From Spisula solida (Eukaryota > Mollusca > Bivalvia > Venerida > Mactridae): 64,000 nucleotides of DNA. A program made the position numbers and the translations under genes. The DNA lies in contig OX365947.1 of assembly GCA_947247005.1 (NCBI GenBank), positions 34,862,760 through 34,926,759 of the forward strand, read 5' to 3'. The notes beneath the pieces were generated by a model. The model was not told the origin of the DNA, ran no database searches, and was given only the letters and a program-made list of their open reading frames with translations. Positions 11,790 through 23,859 of this stretch are shown here, piece after piece; position 1 is the stretch's first letter; the number at the start of each line of letters is the position of its first letter.

Positions 11790-13440
11790 TATTAGCAACA
11801 GGAGGTAGGGTACTTGGAATTAAATACAGAAAGAAAGAAGAGTGGACATCTAGAAAGACTTGGCTACAATTTGAGGAAGGAAGTAAAGAGAACGACGGAA
11901 CAAACCAAGCCCGAAGAGCAACTGAGAAGCACTTAAAATACTCTCGACAAAGCCAGCAGAAGTCCATTGGACATACAAAACTACAATATATAGAAGAAAC
12001 CAGAGATGTCTTAAAGAAAATGGCAAGGCACCTGGAATTGATAGAAAACAATCAGAAATGATGAAACAGGAAGAACGAAGAGATTATCCCTACCTTTCTC
12101 ATTACAATCCTGATAAACAGCTGGAATACAGAAGTGACCCCAGGCGACTGTAAAATATGACTTTGAGTCAAACTACCAAATCTAGATTATCTCACCTACT
12201 GGAGAGGTAAAAGATGCTCCTGTCAGAAGCAAAAATAATCCTCAGTAGAATAATTCCCAAAAGAACAACATAAGCCGCAGATCAACAGCAAAGAAATAAT
12301 CAAGCAGGATTTCGTAAAGGAAAGTCATGTACTGACCAGACATTTATCCTTTGCAAAATCATCCAACAGAGCCACGAATAAAATATCACAATTTATGCGG
12401 TTTTTTTATTTCGCGAAAGCCTTCGATAGTGTCCACAGGCCTGCACTATGGAAGATACTTTCACACTATCACCCCAATCATTAAAATTTTCTATACAGAC
12501 ATTGGTCAGTGATAAGGTTATCTGTGGTATAGAACTCATAGAAAGCTTCAATATCGAGACTGGTGTAAAGCAGGAATGACTGATATCTCCACCGCTATTC
12601 TCACTCAGTATGAATTTGCTGCTGAAAGAAACTACCGAGAACATAAATCGTGTACTGCAGTGGACCCTTACTGAAACCCTTGAAGATCTAGACTTCGCAG
12701 ATGGCATAGTGTTACTGGCCCAACAACTCAAGATATTCAGACAAAAAACAGAAGACCAAGAGTCCCACCGGGGAACAGATTCGACTTACCATCAATTCCA
12801 ACAAAACCAAGATCATGAACATAAATCAAAAGTCAACCGAATCTGTCACTACATCGATGAAATTGAAGAATGTGTATACCTTGGCAGCAAGATTAGCAGG
12901 AATAGCCAAGGCCAGTGAAAATTATGCAGCCCTTCCAACAATCTGGAACTCCCCCGAATGCAGCCAGAAGACCAAATTGTTCAATAGCAACGTATCTAAA
13001 TTCCTGTTGTACAAGTCAAAATCCTGGAAAGTGACAAAGTCCATCTGCCACACGCTCGACGTATTCCAAACTAGTCGCCTCCGCAGAATTCTCCGAACAC
13101 CATATCAAACGAAGTCATACATGAACCAGGAGACACAACCTCGCTGTCAATAGAGATCCAAAGCAGGTGACGACAATGGATTGGACATGGACTTCGTGTC
13201 GCAGAAAAAGCTGCCTCTTGGGTTGCAATCAGATTGATTCCTGCTGGATATCGGAGACGCGGTCGAACAAGAGAAACCAGGAAAGGATCAGTGGACAAGG
13301 GGATGAACGACAACAACTGGAGCTGGGACCAAGCACAAACTTGGGCTAGGGACATGCTGCATTGGTGGAATCTGTTAAAGGCTTTATGTGCTAGATTGCA
13401 CGAATATGACGCAGTAAGGAAATAACTTGACCAATGCATC
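11790..13440 (+). pseudogene. non-LTR retrotransposon (LINE) reverse transcriptase remnant
   Basis: The 3' part of a LINE ORF2-type protein, broken by several frameshifts and stops. In order, spread over frames: W.SRKTWLQFEEG (linker before the RT), FRKAFDSVHRPALW (RT palm, near 12,413-12,452), LEDLDFADGIVLLAQ (catalytic box, normally FADD, here FADG), EECVYLGSKI, LFNSNVSKFLLYKSKSWKVT and LRRILRTPY. The C-terminal tail reads PAGYRRRGRTRETRK...ALCARLHEYDAVRK and ends near 13,425. The altered catalytic Asp and the frame breaks mean it is dead. No 3' tail repeat was identified and the clade cannot be fixed without alignment. Confidence 0.85.
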
Positions 13441-13444
13441 GCTT

Positions 13445-14095
13445 ATGATTTAACAAATTTTAATGAAAAGGTCTAGAGCGGGGTGAATACACGGATTAAA
13501 GGTCCAGAGTGATGATGTAGAGTACACATTATTGAGAGTTATTTGGTAATATATACTATTAGTTTAGATTTCGACAAAATAGAAGCAATGTTTAAATTAA
13601 AAAATGATTTGCATATTTTACGTAGCGAGATTGCTATCAATTCCCTTCATTGTAAATGCCTATAACCGTGTCGGCCTGGCTACATGTTTCGCGATAAATT
13701 CGACACCATACTATATACCTTTGACTATTAAGTCGGCGCTATTGTAGTAGATAAATAAGACATTTTACAGGTGAACTTGTTGGTCATTTACCCTTAAACT
13801 AAGGTGTGGTACATAATTTGTTTGGTTGTTAATAGCAAGTGTCTAGTTTCGTGTTGACAAAAGTCAATCACCGTTTGTGAAATGGGTGTGGCTGTTTCAG
13901 ACAACATAATTACAAACATACAATAGTACAGCTACGGCAGCTGCTAGCACACATGTTTGCTATTTGGCAGGGATATATGTAGTTGGCACGAGTTGTCCGT
14001 TAGTGTGTCCGTCTGGTATGGGCCTGGTAGGTTTGATCACAGACAACAAATACCACATGTGGTCTTGGAAAATGTATTGGTATAGCTCCCTTGCA
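13445..14095. other. intergenic, no supported gene
   Basis: AT-rich sequence between the LINE remnant and the 46-bp array. Nothing recognisable. Confidence 0.4.
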
Positions 14096-14097
14096 TG

Positions 14098-14835
14098 ACA
14101 CTAGCGAACAAGTAACCTCTTGTCTTTGAATCTTAGACTCTGACAACTAGCAAACAAGTAACCTCTTGTCCTTGAACCTTAGACTCTGACAACTAGCGAA
14201 CAAGTACCCTATTGTCTTTAAACCTTAGACTCTGACAACTAGCGAACAAGTAACCTCTTGTCTTTGAACCTTAGACTCTGACAACTAGCGAACAAGTAAC
14301 ATCTTGTCCTTGAACCTTAGACTCTGACAACTAGCGAACAAGTACCCTCTTGTCTTTGAACCTTAGACTCTGACAACTAGCGAACAAGTAACCTCTTGTC
14401 TTTGAACCTTAGACTCTGACAACTAGCGAACAAGTAACCTCTTGTCTTTGAACCTTAGTCTCTGACAACTAGCGAACAAGTAACCTCTTATCATCGACAC
14501 ATAGGCTTTAACCTCTAGCGAATAAGCAACGGCTTGTCCTCGACCCATAAGCTTAACCTCGAGCGAACAAGTAACCTCTTGTCTTTGAACCATAGGTTTT
14601 AACCACTAGCGAACAAGTAACGTCTTGTCCTCGATCCATAGGCTTTAACCTCTAGCGAACAAGTCACCTCTTGTCCTCGACCCATAGGCTTTAACCTCTA
14701 GCAAACAAGTCACCTATTGTCCTTGATCCATAGGCTTTAACCACTAGCGAACTAGTAACCCATTGTCCTTGATCCATAGACTATAACCAATAGCGAACTA
14801 GTAACCTCTTGTCCTCGATCCTTAGACTCTAAACC
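14098..14835. repeat. 46-bp minisatellite
   Basis: About 16 tandem units of 45-48 bp with the core CTAGCGAACAAGTAACCTCT followed by TGTCTTTGAACCTTAGACTC. The first eight or so are nearly identical; the later ones diverge (TCGACCCATAGGCTTTAACC variant), so the array has a young half and an old half. Confidence 0.9.
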
Positions 14836-15914
14836 CTGCACACAAATGTCCAATTAATGCACCGACTTCATTTTTACAAGGATAAATTATGAATGTGTTA
14901 TTTAATATATGCATCATTATCTCTCTTCAGTTAGCTTTTTTTGTGCAATCCGCAAATTATTTAACGTATGTGACAGGGGCGTGTATTCCCATGTAGCTAC
15001 TAATTGTTAATTCAGACTATCAATGTCTCTTTAAAGTTATATGACAGATAAGTCTTATATTATGTCATGCCAAGCTGCAATTGATTTCAGCGAACATACG
15101 AATAACGTCATTGTGCCATCATTGTCCTTTGTTAATTTAATAACAGGCGTAACCATGATTTTATTTCTTTTTTATTTAAACTAGAAACTATTTCAAGCAC
15201 CGTCGATTTGCTAAAGGTACGAGCAGTGTGGTGACATTCACAAATATGGGTGTTGTGCGTACCTACATCTTATCTTAAGAAATATTACTTGCATGTCTGA
15301 CGTTTTATTATCATTTATGTGAAAATATGTTTGAAACTACCCAACTACCCAATTCACCAACAAACGATGTACAATTATGATTTTCTCATTCTTAATGCTT
15401 GAAAGTAAACATTATATGTGATCTAACTGATACGATTCAGCGTGTTCAGGTCTCTCCATTCATTATGAATTAAAAAATTTGTATCAAACATTTTTTGCGT
15501 GGAAAAATATGTACATATTTTTTTAAGCCAGCGTAGAAAAATAAACTCGTACATAATTAATCAAACTAACGTCACACACCATTGTATTATATTTGGTATC
15601 TGTATTGTTACTCGTGATAGGCCCTATACACATAAAAAATGGGAGTAATTTATGTCCACCAACATTTCCAATTGAGTGGTGTTCAAAGGCATTTTATGAT
15701 TATATCGGCATGACTTATAATTATACTGTATTACAATCTAGCTTATCTTAATTATACCTCACAAAAATTATTATATTCATGAAGGTGTGGTGCTTTTCTA
15801 TGAATGACGTCCAACAAAGTACATTAATTTTGTCATCCAACAAAGTACATGAAAAAGTGGTTTAGTTTTCAAAATTCAAAAGGGCCCATGAGAACATAAA
15901 CACATGTATACAGA

Positions 15915-16128
15915 TATAGTCCAGTTAGGATATTGTGACAGTGACGTTGCAGTTTATGTGTACGCAAAAAATCACAACCATTGTCTAAACAGGTAGAGCG
16001 AAGTTTAATATGTTAGTTTAGCATTGAAATTATAGTTGTTTGTACAGCATAAGCCTTTATAATTTGTTTTACACCTTATAGTGGACTCGACCGCTGCGTC
16101 ACTGGATATTTATCCTGACTGGACTATA
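15915..16128 (+). mobile_element. MITE family A, copy 1 (214 bp)
   Basis: Termini TATAGTCCAGTTAGGATA and TATCCTGACTGGACTATA are inverted repeats. The whole element, including the internal CACTGGAT and CGACCGCTGCGTC sequences, occurs in opposite orientation at 42,873-43,087 inside an intron of the OTU/Mab-21 gene. The TA at each end fits a TA target duplication. There is no coding capacity, so it must have been moved in trans. Confidence 0.8.
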
Positions 16129-16264
16129 CAATCATTATATAATGGCATAACACATAATGCCGCTATTCAAACAAATATACAACACTATTAATGAACATGT
16201 ACATCGTTTCCGTCTGTGAGTCTGAATGGACACCCCTCGTATAACAAGTCGATGTCATAACCCG

Positions 16265-16512
16265 TATATGGCTGACTTAGAATTAAGAAAATCGTTGGTG
16301 CGATTTGCGGCATTTTAAGAGTCACGCATATTTGACATCTGTATCACAGGGTGCTTCGTATGGGCATATTTTCATGAAAACGTGAATGGTCATGTTGACC
16401 AAACTGAAGTTGAAAAAGCTTGTTTTTCCATAAGCGAAGAGTAGTTTTTAAACAGTTTTCTCAAAATATCGACTTTTTTACTTACGATCTTCTCATTTTA
16501 AGCCAGCGATAT
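16265..16512 (+). mobile_element. MITE family B copy (248 bp)
   Basis: Left end ATATGGCTGACTTAGAAT and right end TTTTAAGCCAGCGATAT are imperfect inverted repeats. The interior shares CATGTTGACCAAACTGAAGT with the other family B copies. Confidence 0.65.
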
Positions 16513-17579
16513 GGTAATGTACATACGTATTGACCATATTCCAACCATCTTCAATAAGTATTTATATGATAAATTTCCAGTATCTCGAATTCTTGCTATA
16601 AGCCTAAGATTAATGGTTGTATTGTCAATTTCATCAACACGTAAAGTACCTCGAAACGGACCTGATATGAATGTGCCATTCTGCCAATGGATTTGTAATA
16701 AATATTCTCCTGTTCAGTGTCCGTGTTTTGTGTTATTTAGTTATTTTTTGGCATTTAAACTCATTTCGGAGTATATAATAGAATGCTCTAGCTAGGCCAA
16801 AGGTGGCAGCTTCGAAGACCGAGAAAGACCGACACACTAACGAATGATCGAGTTTGATAGGGGTGCTCTTGTCGCTAACGAGAACGGCCCATTAATTAAT
16901 ATTAAGTTGGATATATTTTAATACGATACGACATATTTCAGGCATAAGCACCTAGATATCGAATCCGGATCCTTTGTAGAAAGAAATCCCTTTAAGTCAT
17001 GAAATGAACGTCATGATGAATTTATTAGAAAATGTAAAAATAAAAAATATGGAAAAAACATTATTTGATTTTTTTACGAATTAGAGTCAAGTGATGTGTG
17101 AATGAATACTGGTTCAGATCCGGGAACGACAAAGAAGAGTAATAAAATCACCAGAAATAGAAACAGATTGAGAATGATTATTATATTACATTAACAACAC
17201 AAAACATGTTCGATTTTACGACCTGCCTTGTATCCGTGTACATTGTTGTTTAAAGGCGGGACGTTTATAGACGCACAATTAAACCCATATAGGGACACAT
17301 GATGTATAGACGTTTGAGAAAAGTATCTAGTACTACGAAAGCTTGTCATAATTTACAATTGCAACATTCGTGTCATTTGACACACTCCAATTGCCATTAA
17401 TAAAGACTTTCTTTTCTGATTTGAATTCGATTTATTTCCTTTTTTTGCTTATCATAAACACTGATGTGTCTTATGTTAATACATGAGTACAATACCCTTG
17501 ACTTCCAACTTTTGACGTTACGCTCATATCAAGAAATAGGCGCATTAAGGACGACTTATTAAACAAAGGGTCAGATAAG

Positions 17580-19740
17580 TATGCTGATTAACAGCAAATA
17601 GCATGGCATTGCAGGGGACATAGATATACACTTTTTAAGTATGTTGAATAACAGCAAATAGCATGGCGTTGCAGGAGGCATATATATACACTTTTTAAGT
17701 ATGTTGAATAACAGCAAATAGCATGGCGTTGCAGGGGACATAGATATACACTTTTTAAGTATGTTGAATAACAGCAAATAGCATGGCATTGCAGGGGACA
17801 TAGATATACACTTTTTAAGTATGTTGAATAACAGCAAATAGCATGGCGTTGCAGGGGACATAGACATACACTTTTTAAGTATGTTGAATAACAGCAAATA
17901 GCATGATGTTGCAGGGGACATAGACATACACTTTTTAAGTATGTTGAATAACAGCAAATAGCATGATGTTGCAGGAGGCATAGACATACACTTGTTAAGT
18001 ATGTTGAATAACAGCAAATAGCATGATGTTGCAGGAGGCATAGATATACACTTGTTAAGTATGTTGAATAACAGCAAATAGCATGATGTTGCAGGAGGCA
18101 TAGATATACACTTGTTTAGTATGTTGAATAACAGCAAATAGCATGATGTTGCAGGGGACATAGACATACACTTTTTAAGTATGTTGAATAACAGCAAATA
18201 GCATGATGTTGCAGGGGACATAGACATACACTTTTTAAGTATGTTGAATAACAGCAAATAGCTGTTGCAGGAGGCATAGATATACACTTGTTAAGTATGT
18301 TGAATAACAGCAAATAGCATGATGTTGCAGGGGACATAGACATACACTTTTTAAGTATGTTGAATAACAGCAAATAGCATGATGTTGCAGGAGGCATATA
18401 TATACACTTGTTAAGTATGTTGAATAACAGCAAATAGCATGATGTTGCAGGAGGCATATATATACACTTTTTAAGTATGTTGAATAACAGCAAATAGCAT
18501 GATGTTGCAGGAGGCATATATATACACTTGTTAAGTATGTTGAATAACAGCAAATAGCATGATGTTGCAGGGGACATAGACATACACTTTTTAAGTATGT
18601 TGAATAACAGCAAACAGCATGTCGTTGCAGGGGACATAGACATACACTTTTTAAGTATGTTGAATAACAGCAAATAGCATGATGTTGCAGGAGGCATAGA
18701 TATACACTTTTTAAGTATGTTGAATAACAGCAAATACCATGATGTTGCAGGAGGCATAGATATACACTTTTTAAGTATGTTAAATAACAGCAAATAACAT
18801 GATGTTGCAGGAGGCATAGATATACACTTTTAAGTATGTTGAATAACAGCAAATAGCATGATGTTGCAGGAGGCATATATATACACTTGTTAAGTATGTT
18901 GAATAACAGCAAATAACATGATATTGCAGGAGGCATAGATATACACTTGTTAAGTATGTTGAATAACAGCAAATAGCATGACGTTAAAGGAGGCATAGAA
19001 ATACATTTTTTAAGTATGTTGAATAACAGCAAATAACATGATGTTGCAGGAGGCATAGATATACACTTGTTAAGTATGTTGAATAACAGCAAGTAGCATG
19101 ACGTTACGGGTGCATATACATACACTTGTTTAGTATGTTGAATAACAGCAAATAGCACGACGTTACGGGGGCATAGATATGCACTTGTTAAGTATGTTGA
19201 ATAACAGCAAGTAGCATGACGTTACGGGGGCATAGATATGCACTTGTTAAGTAAGTTGAATAGCAGCAAATAGCACGACGTTACGGGGGCATAGATATGC
19301 ACTTGTTAAGTATGTTGAATAACAGCAAGTAGCATGACGTTACGGGGGCATAGACATACACTTGTTAAGTATGTTGAATAACAGCAAATAGCATGATGTT
19401 GCGGGGAGCATAGATATACACTTGTTAAATAAGTTGAATAACAGCAAATAGCATGACGTTACGGGGGCATAGACATACACTTGTTAAGTATGTTGAATAA
19501 CAGCAAATAGCATGATGTTGCAGGGGGCATAGATATACGCTTGTTAAGTATGTTGAATAACAGCAAATAGCCTGATGTTGCAGGGGACATAGTTATACGC
19601 TTGTTAAGTATGTTGAATAACAGCAAATAGCATGATGTTGCAGGGGGCATAGACATACACTGTTAAGTATGTTGAATAACAGCAAATATTACGAAGTTGC
19701 AGGGGGCAAAGATATACACTTGTTATAAGTATTGTAGTCG
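17580..19740. repeat. 60-bp satellite array, about 36 units
   Basis: Near-perfect 60-bp units, e.g. AAGTATGTTGAATAACAGCA then AATAGCATGATGTTGCAGG. Subtypes differ at GGGGACATAGACATACAC versus GAGGCATAGATATACAC and at CTTTTT versus CTTGTT. Later units (about 19,090-19,480) carry ACGTTACGGGGGCATAG and are 59-60 bp. Because the unit is a multiple of three and its complement lacks stops, all three minus-strand frames stay open for up to 307 codons. This is a property of the repeat and I do not call it coding. Confidence 0.95.
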
Positions 19741-19744
19741 CCGT

Positions 19745-21400
19745 GGTTTCGCTTACAGTTTCAGTCAAAACACAAACGGCTGATGCCGATATGTTTGATA
19801 AAATATCATTCTGATATTGAGCATACACTGAATATACCCAAAGTACATGTAGATGATAACAATTGAACTTATATAAAATTGAATCATGCTCTAACTACCA
19901 TGCACGGTGGTAGATACATGATACCACATATGCACAGTCCTGTAGGCCTACATTGGTTCTAGATATATGTGTTACCATCTACTATTATTGTACAAACTCC
20001 TACAATATAACTCCAAACACATACACTACATGTATATATTTAAAACACGAGTAATTGGGCATTCCGTTTCAGGCAAGCGGTTCGATCTTTACGGGCAGTA
20101 TTTTGTCATAATGTAATACGATGGCTACGTGTGCAACTGTTATTTCCTATGTATAAAATGGTACATCCTTGGAGACAAGCACGATATCTGTATCTAATGT
20201 CTGATCATATTTAAGGTATTTAGTAATAATCCCGTCATGACTGAGGTTGATAAGCGAACCTGACATTCATTGAATAAAATGTGAGTATTGTTGGCCAATG
20301 ATGAGCAACTAGGAAGTTTTAGTTGAGAGTGACTAATATACATGTAATCTTTCTTAGTGTTCAATACATGGTTTGTCTCAATCATGCAATATTATTACGT
20401 GTGTGGTAAAATTATATACCAAGAAATAACTTTTTTATTTTTCAATTATCTACATATATACAAAAATATATCGTTTGATGTTAAAAAACTTGCACCAGTT
20501 AACGTAATTGTATAAAGTATACATAATTATTTGAACATTCCTCTGAAATGATGATGGCCAAGTGTTCACACTACATCGTCAGTCCGTCACAAATATCACC
20601 CATTGCAAAAGAACATTAAATTGAGAAAAAAACACTGTAAAGTGTTTTATTTTACAGTGTTTTATTATAAAATTAGAAATATATTGTTAATCCTATTTGA
20701 ACTTTTTTCATCTTTGTTTCGGTGGCGCAATCGGTATCATGGTCGCGGTGACTTCCGTGCTAGGCGCCGGCGTCGTTGTGGCCGTCTAATCGGTCCCGTC
20801 TACAGCACGTTTACATGTATACCACATGTTCTGAAAACTGCGATAAAAATAATTTTAAAATCTTCGCCTGTAAATTTTTTAAATTGCTTCTTAAGATGAT
20901 ATTTTATCTACAGGTGAATGAGTTCGTACAATTGTTACCCTGTAACAATACCTGTTGTCATTCGAAAAAAAAATGTCTTTCATATTTAATTACTGACATA
21001 TAAGGAAAATCTGGGCTATTAAAATAGTTTTATTACATTAAAAATGTTAAGTTATGAAGTAGTTTATGCAGACAAAAATAGTGCATGCGATGAAAAACTA
21101 ATTTAAACATATCCTGATTTTCAACCTTTGTTATAGTCAGTTAGGGATGGGGTTAATCTAACTGTACAAATGTACTTATTGTAGTTATACTAGTACGCAT
21201 GTACTATATTCCGCACAGGATAATGTGATATTTACAGACATGAATCGGTTTGGTCAACTGTGGCATAATTGGTGTTACTAAAAAAACTGTTGGTTCAATA
21301 AGTAATACTAATGAGGGAACTGTCCCATTCAAAAGAAGAGCGGAGGCATATTTTTATATAATAAAATAGATACCTTTAATCAATAGTATAACACTTGGAA
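19745..21400. other. intergenic, no supported gene
   Basis: AT-rich. A 12-bp-stem hairpin (AAACACTGTAAA...TTTACAGTGTTT) lies at about 20,629-20,664. The open frames here (20,603-20,899 and others) are short and unrecognised. Confidence 0.4.
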
Positions 21401-21414
21401 ACCAGTTTTCACAT

Positions 21415-21482
21415 CGTCTCGTTAGTCGAGTGGGTAAGCATGCCCCTATTATACAAGTAATTTTGTTCAATCTCGCCACTGG
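21415..21482 (+). repeat. tRNA-like sequence
   Basis: TCGTTAGTCGAGTGGGTAAG resembles an A box and TTGTTCAATCTC a degenerate B box at tRNA-like spacing. The stems are poor. First of a run of tRNA-like sequences up to 23.9 kb. Confidence 0.35.
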
Positions 21483-21812
21483 TTCTACACCCATCCAAGT
21501 TACCTTAATTTTAAAAGTTTTTTATGTCTTTTTACAAGTACCTACGAGTATTTTTTTATGTGTAACTTATATAATAACGTACACGAAGTAAGGTATGCAT
21601 TACGTAGATTAATTTTGGTTTGATGTTTTAATTCTTTATCAAGTCGTATTTCAATTATTTCATTTTTATATAATTATGCAGTACAACACTCATATAATAG
21701 GTTTTAATATTTTCACTACAACATGAAACTTTGATCACTTTGAAGTATCGATTCATTAAAACAGCATTATAATATTAGACTTTATAACATGGATACATGC
21801 AATAAAAAAGTT

Positions 21813-21896
21813 GACCGAAGTGGGGATCGAACCTACATCTCAGAGTAAAATAGAAACTTGAAGGAATTGAGGGTTTATCCACTACACTACCGCGCC
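21813..21896 (-). repeat. tRNA-like sequence with a long variable region
   Basis: On the minus strand GCGCGGTAGTGTAGTGGATAA (A box) precedes GTAGGTTCGATCCCC (strong B box) by a distance longer than in most tRNAs. The acceptor ends do not pair. A tRNA pseudogene or SINE head. Confidence 0.45.
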
Positions 21897-22522
21897 TTTG
21901 ATATATGGAATGAGATTTGCACACGATTTGATATCGAACCAATATCAAGTTTACCTGACGGGCGAGTTTATGTTTGTAACCGTTATCATTTGACTTTGAA
22001 CGCACTATACTATCCGACCAACAATTTTTGACAGTTACGTCATTTTGTCAACAATCTATAAATAATCAGGGTATATCCCCAACGGATTAATGATTTTATT
22101 AAATAGAAGTATGTCCTTATCCATTCTAATAGTCCAAACAAAACATGGTTCTGTGGATGTGTTGACTGCTTCTCACACAGGCGGTCCAAGTTCAAAGCTT
22201 TTGGTAGACAAACTATATGAATGTCTTTTTTGTACAATTGACGGGACACATATTTTATGATTTAATTCAATAACGAATTTGAAAATATTCTTTTGCCTTA
22301 TGATTAATAAAAGCTCTTACAAATTATATTATCTCTAAAACACGTTTAGAACAGACGTTGCATTCTCATTATTCTTAAAAAAAGACTCACTACAATAATC
22401 TAAAACGCGTTCTTAGCTCTTCAAATTAGCCATCTTAAGTTTAGTGAAATGGCGAAGATGTAATTCATTTTTCACACATAATTTGTATTCAATTGCAAAA
22501 TAGTTACGAGCGGGAAAAAGTT

Positions 22523-22593
22523 ACGCTGACGGGGTTCGAACTCGATACCTTTCAACTACTAATACTGCCCGTTATCCTCTCGACTACGATAGC
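22523..22593 (-). repeat. tRNA-like sequence
   Basis: The minus strand reads GCTATCGTAGTCGAGAGGAT (5' end and A box) and GAGTTCGAACCCC (B box). Length is right for a tRNA, but acceptor pairing is weak and no clear anticodon stem is visible. Confidence 0.45.
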
Positions 22594-22917
22594 ATATTGA
22601 GATTATAGGTAAAGAAATACAATGATAAACTACATTTTTGTAGAACAATTAATAAAGTAAACATTGGATTGTAAACACAATGTGACGTCACTGTCAGGTA
22701 TCCCTGGTTGAATAGTACAAATCACTTAAATAACAGATAATGTCAGTAATGTACTCAAAACATCATTGATAAAGCGAGCACATATTGTCTGACCAGATTA
22801 AACTGAGACTCCTTGCAAAATTCGGTCAAGTCCGGAAAATTCCGAAGTTATAAAAACATATAATTACATTTATCGCTATATGTGGCTTTATTGAGTTGCT
22901 ACTAGATAACAATCTGT

Positions 22918-22984
22918 GATGGCTCAGTGGTTAAGTGTGTGGTGTGAAGACCACAAGGTACATGTATCTAGTTCGATGCTAACT
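22918..22984 (+). repeat. tRNA-like sequence inside the 709-bp element
   Basis: GATGGCTCAGTGGTTAAGTG is a good A box, and CTAGTTCGATGCTAACT is a B box with one off-consensus base. An anticodon-like stem (GTGGT...ACCAC) is possible. Confidence 0.45.
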
Positions 22985-23280
22985 AAATATATTTTTTATT
23001 TAACATTTTTATCTTTTTAAGCAAGTATGCTAGTTGTTAATTATAATTCTCCCTATGTCCACATATGCATTACACAATTCAGTCATACATTAAATGTATA
23101 ATGGCCAAGTCGTTGAAGCCTTTTTCATGTACTTGGAATAAAACAATATGCAATTGAAAATATTACAAAAACCGAAAATAAAGACAAAATAATATAATCT
23201 TGAACGTACGGGGAATAGTTTTAAACATAAACCCCTTGATTCAATGATAGATAGTTGAAATAAAATATTAATGACAAAAG

Positions 23281-23347
23281 CTTGCAGTAAGTTTCGAACC
23301 TGCAAGCCTGTGCGTTAAAGGCGCAAACGTTTCCACTGAGCTACAAT
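23281..23347 (-). repeat. tRNA-like sequence inside the 709-bp element
   Basis: The minus strand has TGTAGCTCAGTGGAAACG (A box), a GCGCCTTTAACGC anticodon-like hairpin and GCAGGTTCGAAACTTAC (B box). Confidence 0.5.
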
Positions 23348-23569
23348 TCATGCTTGAGTTTTCTTTCGATTTTGTTACAAATACAGATATTTCTGCACAT
23401 GTAGTAAATAAACATACGAATCGAAAACAGCCGAGTACAACCGGGGCTATACGGTTTTTGACCAGAGTCTCAGTTTAATCTGGTCAGACAATAACTTTAA
23501 TCCACCTTTGTGGAATATACCAAAGTTCCCCGCCTTTCACATTATCATGGGCGCACTATATGTACTTGT

Positions 23570-23852
23570 ATGTATAGGTATAGGTAAAGGTAAAGGTTTT
23601 GTTTATTATAGTGTCACACCTACTGAAAGGGCCACTTATGAGACACCTATCTTTCATGCGCACAGTACCTCCCGAATCCCTTCTCGTATTGCCGGGCGCA
23701 TGACAAAGATGGACATACGGTAACCATTCTTTAACAAGCTGATGGCTCAGCAACCGACCGCATCAGTTCTAACCCAGCTTCCCCCGGGATTCGAACCTTT
23801 GATCTCCCGCTTCCAAGGCGGACGCCCAAACCACTCAGCCATGGTCGCGGTT
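23570..23852 (-). mobile_element. tRNA-derived SINE
   Basis: On the minus strand a tRNA-like head (GCGACCATGGCTGAGTGGTT, a CCGC...GCGG anticodon-like stem, GGTTCGAATCCCGG B box) is followed by an unrelated body of about 200 bp and a tail of short repeats (CCTTTACCTTTACCTATACC). Head, body and simple-repeat tail in this order define a SINE. Target-site duplications were not resolved. Confidence 0.75.
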
Positions 23853-23859
23853 ATATAAG

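Larger units (their letters stand above)
14840..17570. other. intergenic with two MITEs
   Basis: AT-rich. It contains MITE A (15,915-16,128) and MITE B (16,265-16,512). The frame at 16,511-16,795 starts at the end of MITE B and has no recognisable domain. No gene is supported. Confidence 0.45.
22784..23492. mobile_element. 709-bp inverted-repeat element carrying two tRNA-like sequences
   Basis: A perfect 28-bp terminal inverted repeat: the left end begins ATTGTCTGACCAGATTAAAC and the right end finishes GTTTAATCTGGTCAGACAAT; each extends 8 bp further inward. TA lies at both edges (22,783-84 and 23,492-93), consistent with a TA target duplication. The interior has no transposase but holds a plus-strand tRNA-like sequence (22,918-22,984) and a minus-strand one (23,281-23,347). 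Confidence 0.75.

Noticed and set aside
17571..19158. Minus-strand frames of 233-307 codons as a repeat-protein gene
   Set aside because: The unit is exactly 60 bp and all three frames are open at once, as expected of a stop-free repeat. No promoter, splice site or unique flanking coding sequence is seen.
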